Shown: positions 33,846 to 42,403 of the stretch, one piece after another
Layout: each line of letters starts with the position of its first letter
Numbering within the stretch: position 1 is the first letter of the stretch
Assembly: GCF_001189245.1 (NCBI RefSeq)
Contig: NZ_LFIQ01000052.1
Coordinates: 89,261 to 139,047, forward strand
Source of the DNA: Bradyrhizobium pachyrhizi
Lineage (GTDB): Bacteria > Pseudomonadota > Alphaproteobacteria > Rhizobiales > Xanthobacteraceae
DNA length: 49,787 bases
Reading direction: 5' to 3'
Program-made: the position numbers and the translations under genes
The notes under the pieces: generated by a model
What the model was told of the DNA's origin: nothing
Database searches by the model: none
The model's input: only the letters and a program-made list of their open reading frames with translations

Positions 33846-35321
33846 TTATTCGGCCGCCACCTTCGCGGGCGACAAGGTGTTTCGGAGCGTTGAGACAATC
33901 TCCAACGCAATCTCACGCGCCAACACAGGCGGCACCGCGTTTCCGATCTGCCGAAAGGCCGGGTTCATGGTTCCGGCAAAGACAAATCCGTCAGGAAACG
34001 ATTGCAGCCGAGCCGCCTCTCGAACCGTGATGACTCGCGCTTGGTCGCTGTCGTAATGGATATGCGTATAGGTGTCTTTGCCGATGTGCGCGGTAAGCGT
34101 TCGAACGGGCCCGTTAGCCTTCAGCTTCCACCAGCGGTTGGGAAACTTTGTCGGATCGTATGGGGGGACCATAGAATCGCGAAGCGACCGCCATTGCGCG
34201 CTCGAAGGGGAGAATCCGCGCCGCTTTGCCGCCGATTGAAACAACTGCATCGCCACACGATGCGCGGCGGGATATTCGTCGCCAGACTCCATGGCTTTGA
34301 AAATTCGAGAGTCGCGCGGTAGATAGCGCAAAACGTGGTCGTAGATTCCATCGCGGGCCTTGAAGTTTGGCCAGGAGCGCATCGACCGGGCATACGTTGA
34401 CAGATTGTCCCAGCTCGTTCTGCGGTAGCTCACTGCCTCCGTAAAGCGTCGAGCACCCCGTTTTAGTTTACCTTCGAGATGGGCGGTAATAGGCGGCAGG
34501 TCGCCGATGGCCTCGCGAGCCGTGACCGCGTGCGGAAGTTCTTCGTGGCCGGTATCCGGCTTGACGAAGGCATATCCCACTGAGGCATTAATCAACTTCA
34601 AAGAGACGGCCCGAGTTCCAGCGTAGCCAGGCGGAAGATCGCACTTGTGCGTCGCTCGGGGGAAGTGAATGGCCGCATCAAGCTCCTTACGGTACGCGAT
34701 CATGTAGACGCGGTCTCGCATCTGGGGAACGCCATGATGTGTGGCGTTGATCAGCGAATAGGCGGCCTCGTACCCCATGCCATCAAGAGCATCGACGATC
34801 TCCTGCACGACGTTGTGTCCACCATAATTGAGAATGTCCGGTACATTCTCGAAGAGGATCGCGAGCGGCTTCAGGCGATCGACGTAATGTAGATACCGCA
34901 GGTACAAATTCCCTCGCGGGTCGATCTTGAACGCGCGGGGATGATCGGCAACCTCTCGCAATTTTGCCCTGCCAACGCGGGCATACGCCTGGCAGGGAGG
35001 TCCACCTACGATAATATCGATGGCTTCAGCAGTTTTGCCGAGTCCGAATTCCGCGACGACGTCCTCAGGTTCAAGCGAGGCGACGTCACGGGGTCTGGCG
35101 TGGTGTTCGATAGTCTCCTTCGGCGCGTCCTTGAAGAAATTGATCGCGTGCGAGCGGGCGGCTAGCGCGTCGATCTCGAGCGCCGCGGCAATGTCACAGC
35201 CGGCCGCCCGGAATCCGAGGCTCAGGCCGCCGCAGCCCGCGAATAGGTCGAGGACCCGCGGACGCGCCTGTGGATTGCTGAGCCGAGCGCATTTGGCGGC
35301 GACGGCAAAGGATGATTTCAT
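33846..35321 (-). CDS. C5 DNA cytosine methyltransferase (second)
   Basis: This 491-residue enzyme has motif I VLDLFAGCGGLSLGF (23-37), motif IV IIVGGPPCQAYARVG with catalytic C110, motif VI LFENVPDI, motif VIII VPQMRDRVYMIAY and a closing IGNAVPPVLA. It is longer than the first Dcm and only distantly similar, so the two methylate different sites. Its start lies head to head with the nuclease gene at 35312, overlapping by up to 10 bp, which fits shared control of modification and restriction. A Vsr of its own lies nearby. Confidence 0.95.
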   Translation of the reverse strand: MKSSFAVAAKCARLSNPQARPRVLDLFAGCGGLSLGFRAAGCDIAAALEIDALAARSHAINFFKDAPKETIEHHARPRDVASLEPEDVVAEFGLGKTAEAIDIIVGGPPCQAYARVGRAKLREVADHPRAFKIDPRGNLYLRYLHYVDRLKPLAILFENVPDILNYGGHNVVQEIVDALDGMGYEAAYSLINATHHGVPQMRDRVYMIAYRKELDAAIHFPRATHKCDLPPGYAGTRAVSLKLINASVGYAFVKPDTGHEELPHAVTAREAIGDLPPITAHLEGKLKRGARRFTEAVSYRRTSWDNLSTYARSMRSWPNFKARDGIYDHVLRYLPRDSRIFKAMESGDEYPAAHRVAMQLFQSAAKRRGFSPSSAQWRSLRDSMVPPYDPTKFPNRWWKLKANGPVRTLTAHIGKDTYTHIHYDSDQARVITVREAARLQSFPDGFVFAGTMNPAFRQIGNAVPPVLAREIALEIVSTLRNTLSPAKVAAE

Positions 35322-36619
35322 CGACCAACGATTCCATGAGACGAAACGGGATGCCGGCGCAACTTACCAGGTTCGGCGGACATTGCCAGGCCGTCGCATC
35401 AGAAATAGTCGGGGAGCGGCAGTTGGGAGACGCGGGGAAGTCGGTCTCGTTCGACGAGCTTGGAGCGGCCGACCTACACGTCGATGCCGTCTATCAAAGT
35501 GGTCGCTCGGGCAATGCGGGCGATGATCCGTTCCCTCGCCTTCTTCGAGTATCCAACATGGGCGGATTCCGCTACCGCGGCACGCTTGCCGCTCTTGAGA
35601 TGGTCGTGCTCACCTCGTCCATGGCCGACGCCAACTGGCCCGATGAACTCGACCGTGAAACCGGCGTGTTCACGTACTACGGCGACAACAAGCAGCCTGG
35701 TCGAGCCCTTCACGCCACGCCTCGGAACGGCAATGAGCTCCTGCGTCGTATCTTTGCCGCCGCGCATGAAGGAGACGCAGGCCGGCGCAGCGTTCCGCCG
35801 ATCTTCGTGTTTGGGAATACCGGAGAGTGGCGAGATGTAATGTTCCTCGGGCTCGCCGTCCCGGGTACTTCCGAGCAGCAGGTCGCTGAAGACTTGGTTG
35901 CGATCTGGCGGACTGCAAATGGTATGCGCTTTCAGAACTACCGCGCACGGTTCACGATCTTGAATGCTCCGCTCATTGAACGGAGTTGGATCGAGGAGGT
36001 GATCGCTGGCAACCCACACAGCTCACACGCGCCGCAGGCTTGGATCGATTGGGTGGACAAGGGCCGATACAGAGCACTCAAATCCACGCGCTCGATTGAA
36101 CACCGAGTCAAGGTTGAGCAGCTTCCCGCCAGTGCCGAAGACCTCGCCATTATCCGCGAGGTCCAACAATTCTTTGAGGGACGGCCACATGATTTCGAAA
36201 AGTGCGCCGCAGCAATCGCCCGGCTCATGTTGCCGGACATAGCGGAGCTCGACTTGACCCGTCCATCGCGCGACGGGGGAAGAGACGCGATCGGCAAGCT
36301 GCGCCTGGGCCATGGGATCGCCTCGATCCTCGTCGACTTCGCGCTGGAAGCGAAGTGCTACGCCCTCGATAACAGCGTGGGAGTGCGGGAGATGTCCCGT
36401 CTGATCTCGCGGCTGCGGCATCGACAATTCGGAATGCTGGTCACAACGAGCTACGTCGATCTACAGGCATACCGCGAAATCAAGGAAGATGAGCACCCGA
36501 TCATCGTGATCGCGGCGGCTGATATTGTTGGCCTCCTTAGGCGACACGGGCACGGAGACGCTACGGCCGTGCGCGCTTGGCTTGAGCGCGAGTTTTCGGG
36601 CCCGAGCGTCGAGCACTAG
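35312..36619 (+). CDS. AspBHI/Mrr-like restriction endonuclease
   Basis: This protein of up to 435 residues may start later, for example at the ATG at 35351 (MPAQLTRFGG). The N-terminal part (DAVYQSGRSGNAGDDPFPRL, SNMGGFRYRG) resembles the SRA-like N-terminal domain of AspBHI. The C-terminal nuclease domain has PSRDGGRDAIGKL (D325), VDFALEAKCY (E346, K348), then VREMSRLISRLRHRQFGMLV and TTSY. That is the D-(x)n-ExK core of Mrr-type enzymes. AspBHI itself cuts DNA with 5-methylcytosine; here it is paired with a Dcm, so it could be a conventional partner or a methyl-directed one. It ends adjacent to the stop of the convergent Vsr gene. Confidence 0.82.
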   Translation: MISSTNDSMRRNGMPAQLTRFGGHCQAVASEIVGERQLGDAGKSVSFDELGAADLHVDAVYQSGRSGNAGDDPFPRLLRVSNMGGFRYRGTLAALEMVVLTSSMADANWPDELDRETGVFTYYGDNKQPGRALHATPRNGNELLRRIFAAAHEGDAGRRSVPPIFVFGNTGEWRDVMFLGLAVPGTSEQQVAEDLVAIWRTANGMRFQNYRARFTILNAPLIERSWIEEVIAGNPHSSHAPQAWIDWVDKGRYRALKSTRSIEHRVKVEQLPASAEDLAIIREVQQFFEGRPHDFEKCAAAIARLMLPDIAELDLTRPSRDGGRDAIGKLRLGHGIASILVDFALEAKCYALDNSVGVREMSRLISRLRHRQFGMLVTTSYVDLQAYREIKEDEHPIIVIAAADIVGLLRRHGHGDATAVRAWLEREFSGPSVEH

Positions 36620-37048
36620 CTACCGCGCGCCACCGCGGCGGATGGAACTGCCTGGCGGACCGATCTCTCTCGCCAGGCGTCTCCCGAGCGCAGCCATATC
36701 GCTCAACTGGCACTCCCAGACAACGACCACGCGCCAACCTCCCACCTCTAATTCGCGCCTCGTTCGTTGATCCCGCGTAATATTGCCTTCAAACTTGCGT
36801 TGCCAGAACTCGGGACGGGTCTTGGGTACGTATGCCAACCCGCAGTCATGGCGATGCCAGAAGCAGCCGTGCACAAAGACGGCGACCTTCCTGCTGCGAA
36901 ACACAATGTCGGGCTTCCCTGGAAGCTCCCTTGCGTGGAGCCGATAGCGGTAGCCGAGCGCGTGCAGCAGCCGCCGCACGGTCATCTCGGGGCCGGTGTT
37001 GCGGCCCCGAATGCGCCGCATGAGGGCGCTGCGCTTCTCCCGGCTCAT
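36620..37048 (-). CDS. vsr: Very short patch repair endonuclease (second)
   Basis: I take the ATG at 37048 as the start because MSREKRSALMRRIRGRNTGP is the normal Vsr opening; the longer frame adds an unlikely basic extension that would overlap the next gene. The 142-residue product has PGKPDIVF with the catalytic Asp, VHGCFWHRHDC with both histidines and zinc ligands, and VVVWECQLSD. It is convergent with the AspBHI-like gene, and their stops abut. It likely repairs deamination at sites of the second Dcm. Confidence 0.92.
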   Translation of the reverse strand: MSREKRSALMRRIRGRNTGPEMTVRRLLHALGYRYRLHARELPGKPDIVFRSRKVAVFVHGCFWHRHDCGLAYVPKTRPEFWQRKFEGNITRDQRTRRELEVGGWRVVVVWECQLSDMAALGRRLAREIGPPGSSIRRGGAR

Positions 37049-37140
37049 GATGTCGAACCGAGGACTCTGCTCGCCAACGCCTGCAACCCCTGGTACGTTG
37101 GGTTTTCTTTGTTCCCGTGGGGCTTTCCTAGTTTTTTCCC

Positions 37141-38634
37141 GTGCCAACGCGCGCCGTACCACCATCCGCAGCCGCTCTCGTCGGCTCCCTTCGGGGGGTC
37201 GGCTATTCGCTTGAGACTGCGACCGCCGACATTCTTGACAACAGCATAGCTGCTGGCGCGAAGAGTATCGAGATTCAATGGGAATGGAACGATGGAGAGC
37301 CGGTTGGATGGATTCTGGATGACGGGTCCGGCATGCCTGCCGACCGCCTCGTGGAAGCCATGCGTTTCGGTGGCATCGGCCCGGAGGCCGAACGGTCCGC
37401 AGAGGACCTTGGCAGATTTGGGCTGGGCCTCAAGACCGCGTCGCTTTCGCAGTGCCGGCAGTTGACGGTCGTCTCCAAGACCCGTTCGGGCTTGGAGTCA
37501 TTTACGTGGGACCTGGATCAGCTTCGCAAGAACGGAGGCGGCTGGGACCTGATCGAAGGCGATGCCGGACTCCCCCGTGAAATCCTCGATGAACTAAAGT
37601 CGAATAAGTCTGGCACGCTCGTCATCTGGCGCAAGGTCGATTTTGGCCGCACCACCGATCGGCCGACCTACGAGTCATTTCTCGCGGATCTCCAGCGCGT
37701 CGACGCGCACCTGGGCATGGTATTCCACCGCTTTCTCGCGGGGGACGCCCGCGCACTCAAAATCAGCCTCAACGGCAGTCGGGTGAACGCTTGGGACCCA
37801 TTTCTGGAAAAAGACGAATCGATCATCCGAAATCCGGAACAGCACATAACCGGCCCCGGAGGCAGCAAGGTCCGCGTCCGCGGTTTCGTCCTACCGCACC
37901 GGGACCGCTTTCGCAGCGAGATCGAATTTGAGAAGGCGGGCGGCCCAGACGGTTGGACGGCTCAGCAGGGCTTCTATGTGTACCGGCAAAAGCGCCTCCT
38001 GTCGGCGGGAGGATGGCTCGGCCTCGGTGGAAGCCGCGCATGGACCCGCGACGAGACCAGCCGGCTCGCCCGCATCCGGATCGATATTCCAAACACGGCC
38101 GACCATGACTGGCGAATCGACGTGCGCAAAGCAATCGCGAGGCCACCGGATGCGATCAGAAAGCCGCTCCAACGAATAGCGGAGGATGTTCGCCGCAGGG
38201 CCCGCGAGGTCTTCGTGCATCGGGGGCAGTATGGCAGTCGGCAGAAGGCAACCGGTGTATCGCGGATTTGGCAGGTAAACCCGGGGGGCTCGAAGCGGCG
38301 GTACACCGTCCGGCGCGACCACGAACTTGTCCAGATGATCAAAGAGCGCATCGACAAACCCGGTTACGATCTGCTTGAGGGGCTTCTCGACCTCATCGAG
38401 CGGACCGTTCCCGTCGATCGCGTGTGGCTTGATGTGACCGAACGTGGGGGCGTCCCCGACGGGGAGGTCGACAGCTCCGAACTCATCAGCACCGCGCTCT
38501 CCATGGCGAAGATGATGGAGCGAGCGGGTCTCAGCCAAAGCGAAGCTGCTGCACGGCTCTCGACAATGGACCCATTCGACAAGGTCGACGACATTGAACA
38601 AAAACTGATGCGGAAGCTGGGGGCGAAGCGATGA
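37141..38634 (+). CDS. MutL/MORC-like GHKL ATPase
   Basis: This 497-residue protein starts at GTG and has a Bergerat ATP fold. The N box is ETATADILDNSIAAGA (N34), the G1 box DDGSGMP (60-66) and the G2 box GRFGLGLKTAS (91-101). A transducer-like domain follows (FRSEIEFEKAGGPDGW and QGFYVYRQKRLLSAGGWLG). The rest is helical with a Glu-rich C-terminus. Such ATPases with Z1, PD-(D/E)XK, AIPR, Dcm and Vsr genes were described by Iyer, Abhiman and Aravind as MutL/MORC-type restriction-linked systems. It probably forms an ATP-gated DNA clamp. It overlaps the Z1 gene by ATGA. Confidence 0.9.
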   Translation: MPTRAVPPSAAALVGSLRGVGYSLETATADILDNSIAAGAKSIEIQWEWNDGEPVGWILDDGSGMPADRLVEAMRFGGIGPEAERSAEDLGRFGLGLKTASLSQCRQLTVVSKTRSGLESFTWDLDQLRKNGGGWDLIEGDAGLPREILDELKSNKSGTLVIWRKVDFGRTTDRPTYESFLADLQRVDAHLGMVFHRFLAGDARALKISLNGSRVNAWDPFLEKDESIIRNPEQHITGPGGSKVRVRGFVLPHRDRFRSEIEFEKAGGPDGWTAQQGFYVYRQKRLLSAGGWLGLGGSRAWTRDETSRLARIRIDIPNTADHDWRIDVRKAIARPPDAIRKPLQRIAEDVRRRAREVFVHRGQYGSRQKATGVSRIWQVNPGGSKRRYTVRRDHELVQMIKERIDKPGYDLLEGLLDLIERTVPVDRVWLDVTERGGVPDGEVDSSELISTALSMAKMMERAGLSQSEAAARLSTMDPFDKVDDIEQKLMRKLGAKR

Positions 38635-41396
38635 GTTCGGTTGAAGACGCGATCGGGTCTATGGCCCTGATGATGCTCCGGCAGCGTCATCCGGATACGG
38701 CGGTCGGTAGAGAGGAAATTGAAAAGGCAGTGAATGACTGCGCGAAACTCCTCGCGGCGGACATCTCGGCTGAACAGATCGCGGCGATCTTGCGGGAGCT
38801 GGAAACGAGGCTGATCGTCAAGGTCGGGCGGCCAACGAAGCTCATTGACGAGCGGGGTCACGTTCCCTGGTATTTCGGGGATCGAAAGGAGGGCCGAAGA
38901 TTCTTCAAGCGGTACGGCGATTTCCTGCTCCAGGATCAGGGCTGGCCACCGGCTGCCATCGATGCGATCGACCTTTCAACCGATCTCATCATGGAGCAGA
39001 TCGAAGATCCCAATCGTGATGGTCCCTGGGATCGCCGAGGACTAGTCGTCGGGCATGTCCAATTCGGCAAAACGGCCAATTACGCAGGACTCGCGAGTAA
39101 GGCGGCGGATGCCGGCTACAAGCTGATAATCGTGCTCGCCGGCATGCACAACGCACTGCGGCAACAGACACAGCGTCGCATGGACCGCGACTTCCTGGGG
39201 TACAACACCACCCCGACAAGTGGTGGGGTCGGCTTCACACGGATCGGTGTCGGAGAACTCGACAAGAGCATCCATGCCGAGCATCTCACCACGCAGGCTG
39301 CCAACGGTGACTTTAATCGCGCATTCGCAGACAATCTCGGAATCGGTGTACAGCAGAGGCCGGTGCTTCTGGTCGTCAAGAAGAATGCCCGCATTCTTGA
39401 AAATCTGAACAACTGGGTCAGCGAGGTTTTGGCGCCTCGCGGCGACACCGAGGCTCGCCCCCTCCTCCTTATTGACGACGAGGCTGACCAAGCGTCGGTC
39501 GATACCGGCGAACAACAGTTTCTCGATGACGATACTCCCGATCCCGAGTACGAGCCGAAGCGGATCAACGGCCAAATACGACGGCTTCTCGCTGCGTTTT
39601 CTCGCTCCGCCTACGTCGCGTACACGGCGACCCCATTTGCGAACGTGCTCATTCACGATGCCGGCGCCACGGAGGAACACGGAGATGACGTGTTCCCGCG
39701 CAGCTTCATTATTAATCTCCCCTCGCCGTCGAACTACGTCGGACCGAGCCTCCTCTTTGGGATTGACGGCAGCGGAAGCGGTGACGCGCAGGAGCCGCTC
39801 GATGTTACGCGGGACGTTGACCAGGACGAGGAAGGCTGGATCGCGGTCGACCACAAGAGGGGCTATGCACCTCGGTATCAAGGGGAAGATTGCATCCCGC
39901 CGTCCCTCGAAGATGCCATTTTGAGCTTTGTGCTCGCGTGCGCTGCCCGTGCCGCGCGTGGCCAGCGCAACGTGCACAACTCGATGCTGGTGCACGTCTC
40001 ACGCTACAAGGACGTGCACCAGGCGGTCTTCCGACAGGTTGACGAATGGTTCTCTGACGTAAAGCGCAAGCTGAAGTATCGAGCGAAGAAGAGAGATCCC
40101 ATACTGGATCGTTTGCGGGAGCTTTGGGAGCGAGATATTGCGCCCACATCCGCAGCGATCAGGGCATCGGAGATCGGACAATCCCTCCCCGCGACGGAAT
40201 GGGCCGATGTTGAACGCGAGCTTTCGTATGCCGCGGACAAGATCAAGCCGCAGGTGGTCAATAGCGAGATTCGAGATGCGCTCGATTATGACGGCAATGC
40301 CGCACAGGGACTGAATGTCATTGCGATCGGCGGCGACAAGCTCTCGCGCGGCCTGACTCTGGAAGGTCTGACCGTCAGCTATTTCCTGCGCGCGTCAAAA
40401 ATGTACGACAGCCTCATGCAGATGGGGCGCTGGTTCGGATATCGACCTGGCTACGTTGACCTTTGTCGGATTTACATGACGCCCGACCTGCGGCTGTGGT
40501 TCCGCCATGTAGCCACCTCGGCAGAGGAGCTGCGCGAACGCCTCGACCACATGGCGATGATCGGCGCTACGCCAGAGCAGTACGGCCTCAGAATCCAATC
40601 CCACGACATCCTGCTCGTGACTGCGCCGAACAAGATGCGTCACTCGCGCGAATTTCAGGTCTCGTTTCAGGGCGAGGCGAAGATACAGACGGTCTTCTTC
40701 AACGATCAGGCAACTAATCAGGCCAACGCCAATTCGATCACAAGCTTTCTGGATCGGCTTGGGCCGGCGGACGAGCCTCCAAAGCAGGCGGCGCTTAAAT
40801 CCACCGATGCGCGTCGCGTATGGAAAGGTGTGGCCGGTGCGGAGGTAGCAAATCTTTTGGCATCCCTTCTGTTTCCGGATGAGGCTCGAGACGTGAATGC
40901 CGGCCGACTCAGTTCGTACATTCGCGAGCAACTGGGCGCGGGAGAACTAACCGATTGGACAGTCGCAGTCCTCAGCGGCAGCGGCGAACCGCTCGCTGTA
41001 AACGGGTGGACCTTCACCACCATCGAACGCGCTCCTTTGCCGCGCGGGGAAGCGTCCGGGCGGTACGTGGTGAAGACCGTTCTCTCACCTCGCGACGAGG
41101 CGATTGATCTTGATCAATCGGAATCCGCTCGCGCTCTCGCCGCGACGAACCAAAAGCGTGCCGACGCCGGCAAGGATGAAGCGAGCACGCCGGACGGTCC
41201 CGAGATTCGAAAGGTCCGCGGCGAAAATCCGAAGCGAGCCCTTCTGTTGCTGTACCCGCTATCACCCAAGAATGCGAAGCTTGATGGGATCGATGTGCCT
41301 ATCTTTGGCGTCGTTGTGAGCTTTCCAGACTCCCGCAGTGGCCGGTCGATCAGGTATCGGTTCAATACCGTCGAACAGCGGCTCGAACCGGTATGA
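38631..41396 (+). CDS. Z1 domain protein (helicase-like)
   Basis: This 921-residue protein has the superfamily-II-like Z1 core. A Walker A-like GHVQFGKTANYAGL is near 141-154, a DEAD-like LLLIDDEADQAS near 279-290, and VAYTATPFANVLIH near 328-341. Later it has NVIAIGGDKLSRGLTLEGLT and SLMQMGRWFGYRPGY, the signature of Z1. The N-terminal 120 residues are a helical extension. Z1 proteins accompany GHKL ATPases in predicted restriction-like systems and are thought to move along or remodel DNA. Both ends are coupled to neighbours by 4-bp overlaps. Confidence 0.92.
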   Translation: MSSVEDAIGSMALMMLRQRHPDTAVGREEIEKAVNDCAKLLAADISAEQIAAILRELETRLIVKVGRPTKLIDERGHVPWYFGDRKEGRRFFKRYGDFLLQDQGWPPAAIDAIDLSTDLIMEQIEDPNRDGPWDRRGLVVGHVQFGKTANYAGLASKAADAGYKLIIVLAGMHNALRQQTQRRMDRDFLGYNTTPTSGGVGFTRIGVGELDKSIHAEHLTTQAANGDFNRAFADNLGIGVQQRPVLLVVKKNARILENLNNWVSEVLAPRGDTEARPLLLIDDEADQASVDTGEQQFLDDDTPDPEYEPKRINGQIRRLLAAFSRSAYVAYTATPFANVLIHDAGATEEHGDDVFPRSFIINLPSPSNYVGPSLLFGIDGSGSGDAQEPLDVTRDVDQDEEGWIAVDHKRGYAPRYQGEDCIPPSLEDAILSFVLACAARAARGQRNVHNSMLVHVSRYKDVHQAVFRQVDEWFSDVKRKLKYRAKKRDPILDRLRELWERDIAPTSAAIRASEIGQSLPATEWADVERELSYAADKIKPQVVNSEIRDALDYDGNAAQGLNVIAIGGDKLSRGLTLEGLTVSYFLRASKMYDSLMQMGRWFGYRPGYVDLCRIYMTPDLRLWFRHVATSAEELRERLDHMAMIGATPEQYGLRIQSHDILLVTAPNKMRHSREFQVSFQGEAKIQTVFFNDQATNQANANSITSFLDRLGPADEPPKQAALKSTDARRVWKGVAGAEVANLLASLLFPDEARDVNAGRLSSYIREQLGAGELTDWTVAVLSGSGEPLAVNGWTFTTIERAPLPRGEASGRYVVKTVLSPRDEAIDLDQSESARALAATNQKRADAGKDEASTPDGPEIRKVRGENPKRALLLLYPLSPKNAKLDGIDVPIFGVVVSFPDSRSGRSIRYRFNTVEQRLEPV

Positions 41397-42403
41397 CATC
41401 CATTCGGGACGAGCTGGCATCGAAATGGGCCGAGGCCGCGAGTGCGAAGCCAGGCGATCGCGAATGGAGAGCGGTTGCCCTCTCCGTGCCCGCAACGGTC
41501 CGCTTCCTGGCCGGCATTCGAGAGCCTGACGGCCGGATCGCACTCCTTATCGAGGCCCCTCTCAGTGCTGCGCCGAGTGCGCCGCTCAGAATATCAGCGG
41601 AAGGCGTCAGCCTCAGCGATCGACGGGATGCAGCGGTAGGACTGGTTCGTGTCGCCGTCGCGCTGGAGCGCGAAGCTCTGCGCGACGTTTTCGAAGTTCT
41701 CGCGGCCGATCTGGTCGAAGTCGTGAGACAGGCTGCGACGCCCGTTCAGGCCGTCGCACTCGGCGTCTCGCGGCTTGAGGCATGGCAGGCCTTTCTGCGC
41801 TCCGGCCGACGCGGGCTTTCGCGGGAAGAGCAGATCGGACTTCTTGGAGAGATTACGATCCTGGAACTGCTGGGCGCCGAGATCGGGTATGAAGCCGCCG
41901 TCGAATGCTGGTTCGGTCCGCTGGATGGTATCCACGACTTCAGCAGATTGGGCATCGGTGTAGAGGTCAAGGCGGTCGCGGGCGGGGGAAATCTCGTCCG
42001 AATATCGCGCCTGGACCAGCTCGATCGCAGAGGCCTCTCGACGCTTCTCATCGCACGTCCGCGATTCCAGGAGGCACCGGGGGGACGCACCGTCTTGACG
42101 GCAGTGCGCGATGTCCGCGATGCCCTGGATCGATCGGCGGCCGGCGTAAGACCGGCGTTCGACGATCGACTGCTCAGGCTCGGCCTGGTTGAGGTGGATC
42201 GCCAAGCATCTCCTTTCTCATTTATCCTTCAGGATCTCTACGGTTTTGAGGTAGGGGAGAACTTCCCACGATTGACTGGCCTCTCGGTACCGCAGGAAAT
42301 TGTGGATGCGTCCTATTCTCTGGACGAAAGACTACTAGGCGGCTTTCTTATTGACGGTGATGGTTTATCTCGATTTCTCAGAATGATGGGCAGAACCTTA
42401 TGA
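41393..42403 (+). CDS. PD-(D/E)XK motif protein (DUF4420)
   Basis: This 336-residue protein carries GLLGEITILELLGAEIG, then WFGPLDGIHDFSRLGIGVEV and KAVAGGGNLVRISRLDQL. The H-D-F, E-V-K spacing is the PD-(D/E)XK catalytic signature, so it is the probable DNA-cutting or nicking subunit of the four-gene operon. The C-terminal domain (about 250-336) ends GLSRFLRMMGRTL. It overlaps the Z1 and AIPR genes by ATGA at each end, which implies fixed stoichiometry. Confidence 0.88.
   Translation: MTSIRDELASKWAEAASAKPGDREWRAVALSVPATVRFLAGIREPDGRIALLIEAPLSAAPSAPLRISAEGVSLSDRRDAAVGLVRVAVALEREALRDVFEVLAADLVEVVRQAATPVQAVALGVSRLEAWQAFLRSGRRGLSREEQIGLLGEITILELLGAEIGYEAAVECWFGPLDGIHDFSRLGIGVEVKAVAGGGNLVRISRLDQLDRRGLSTLLIARPRFQEAPGGRTVLTAVRDVRDALDRSAAGVRPAFDDRLLRLGLVEVDRQASPFSFILQDLYGFEVGENFPRLTGLSVPQEIVDASYSLDERLLGGFLIDGDGLSRFLRMMGRTL

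Noticed and set aside
39042..39995. Leftward ORF of 317 codons
   Set aside because: It is opposite the Z1 gene, whose motifs span the region.
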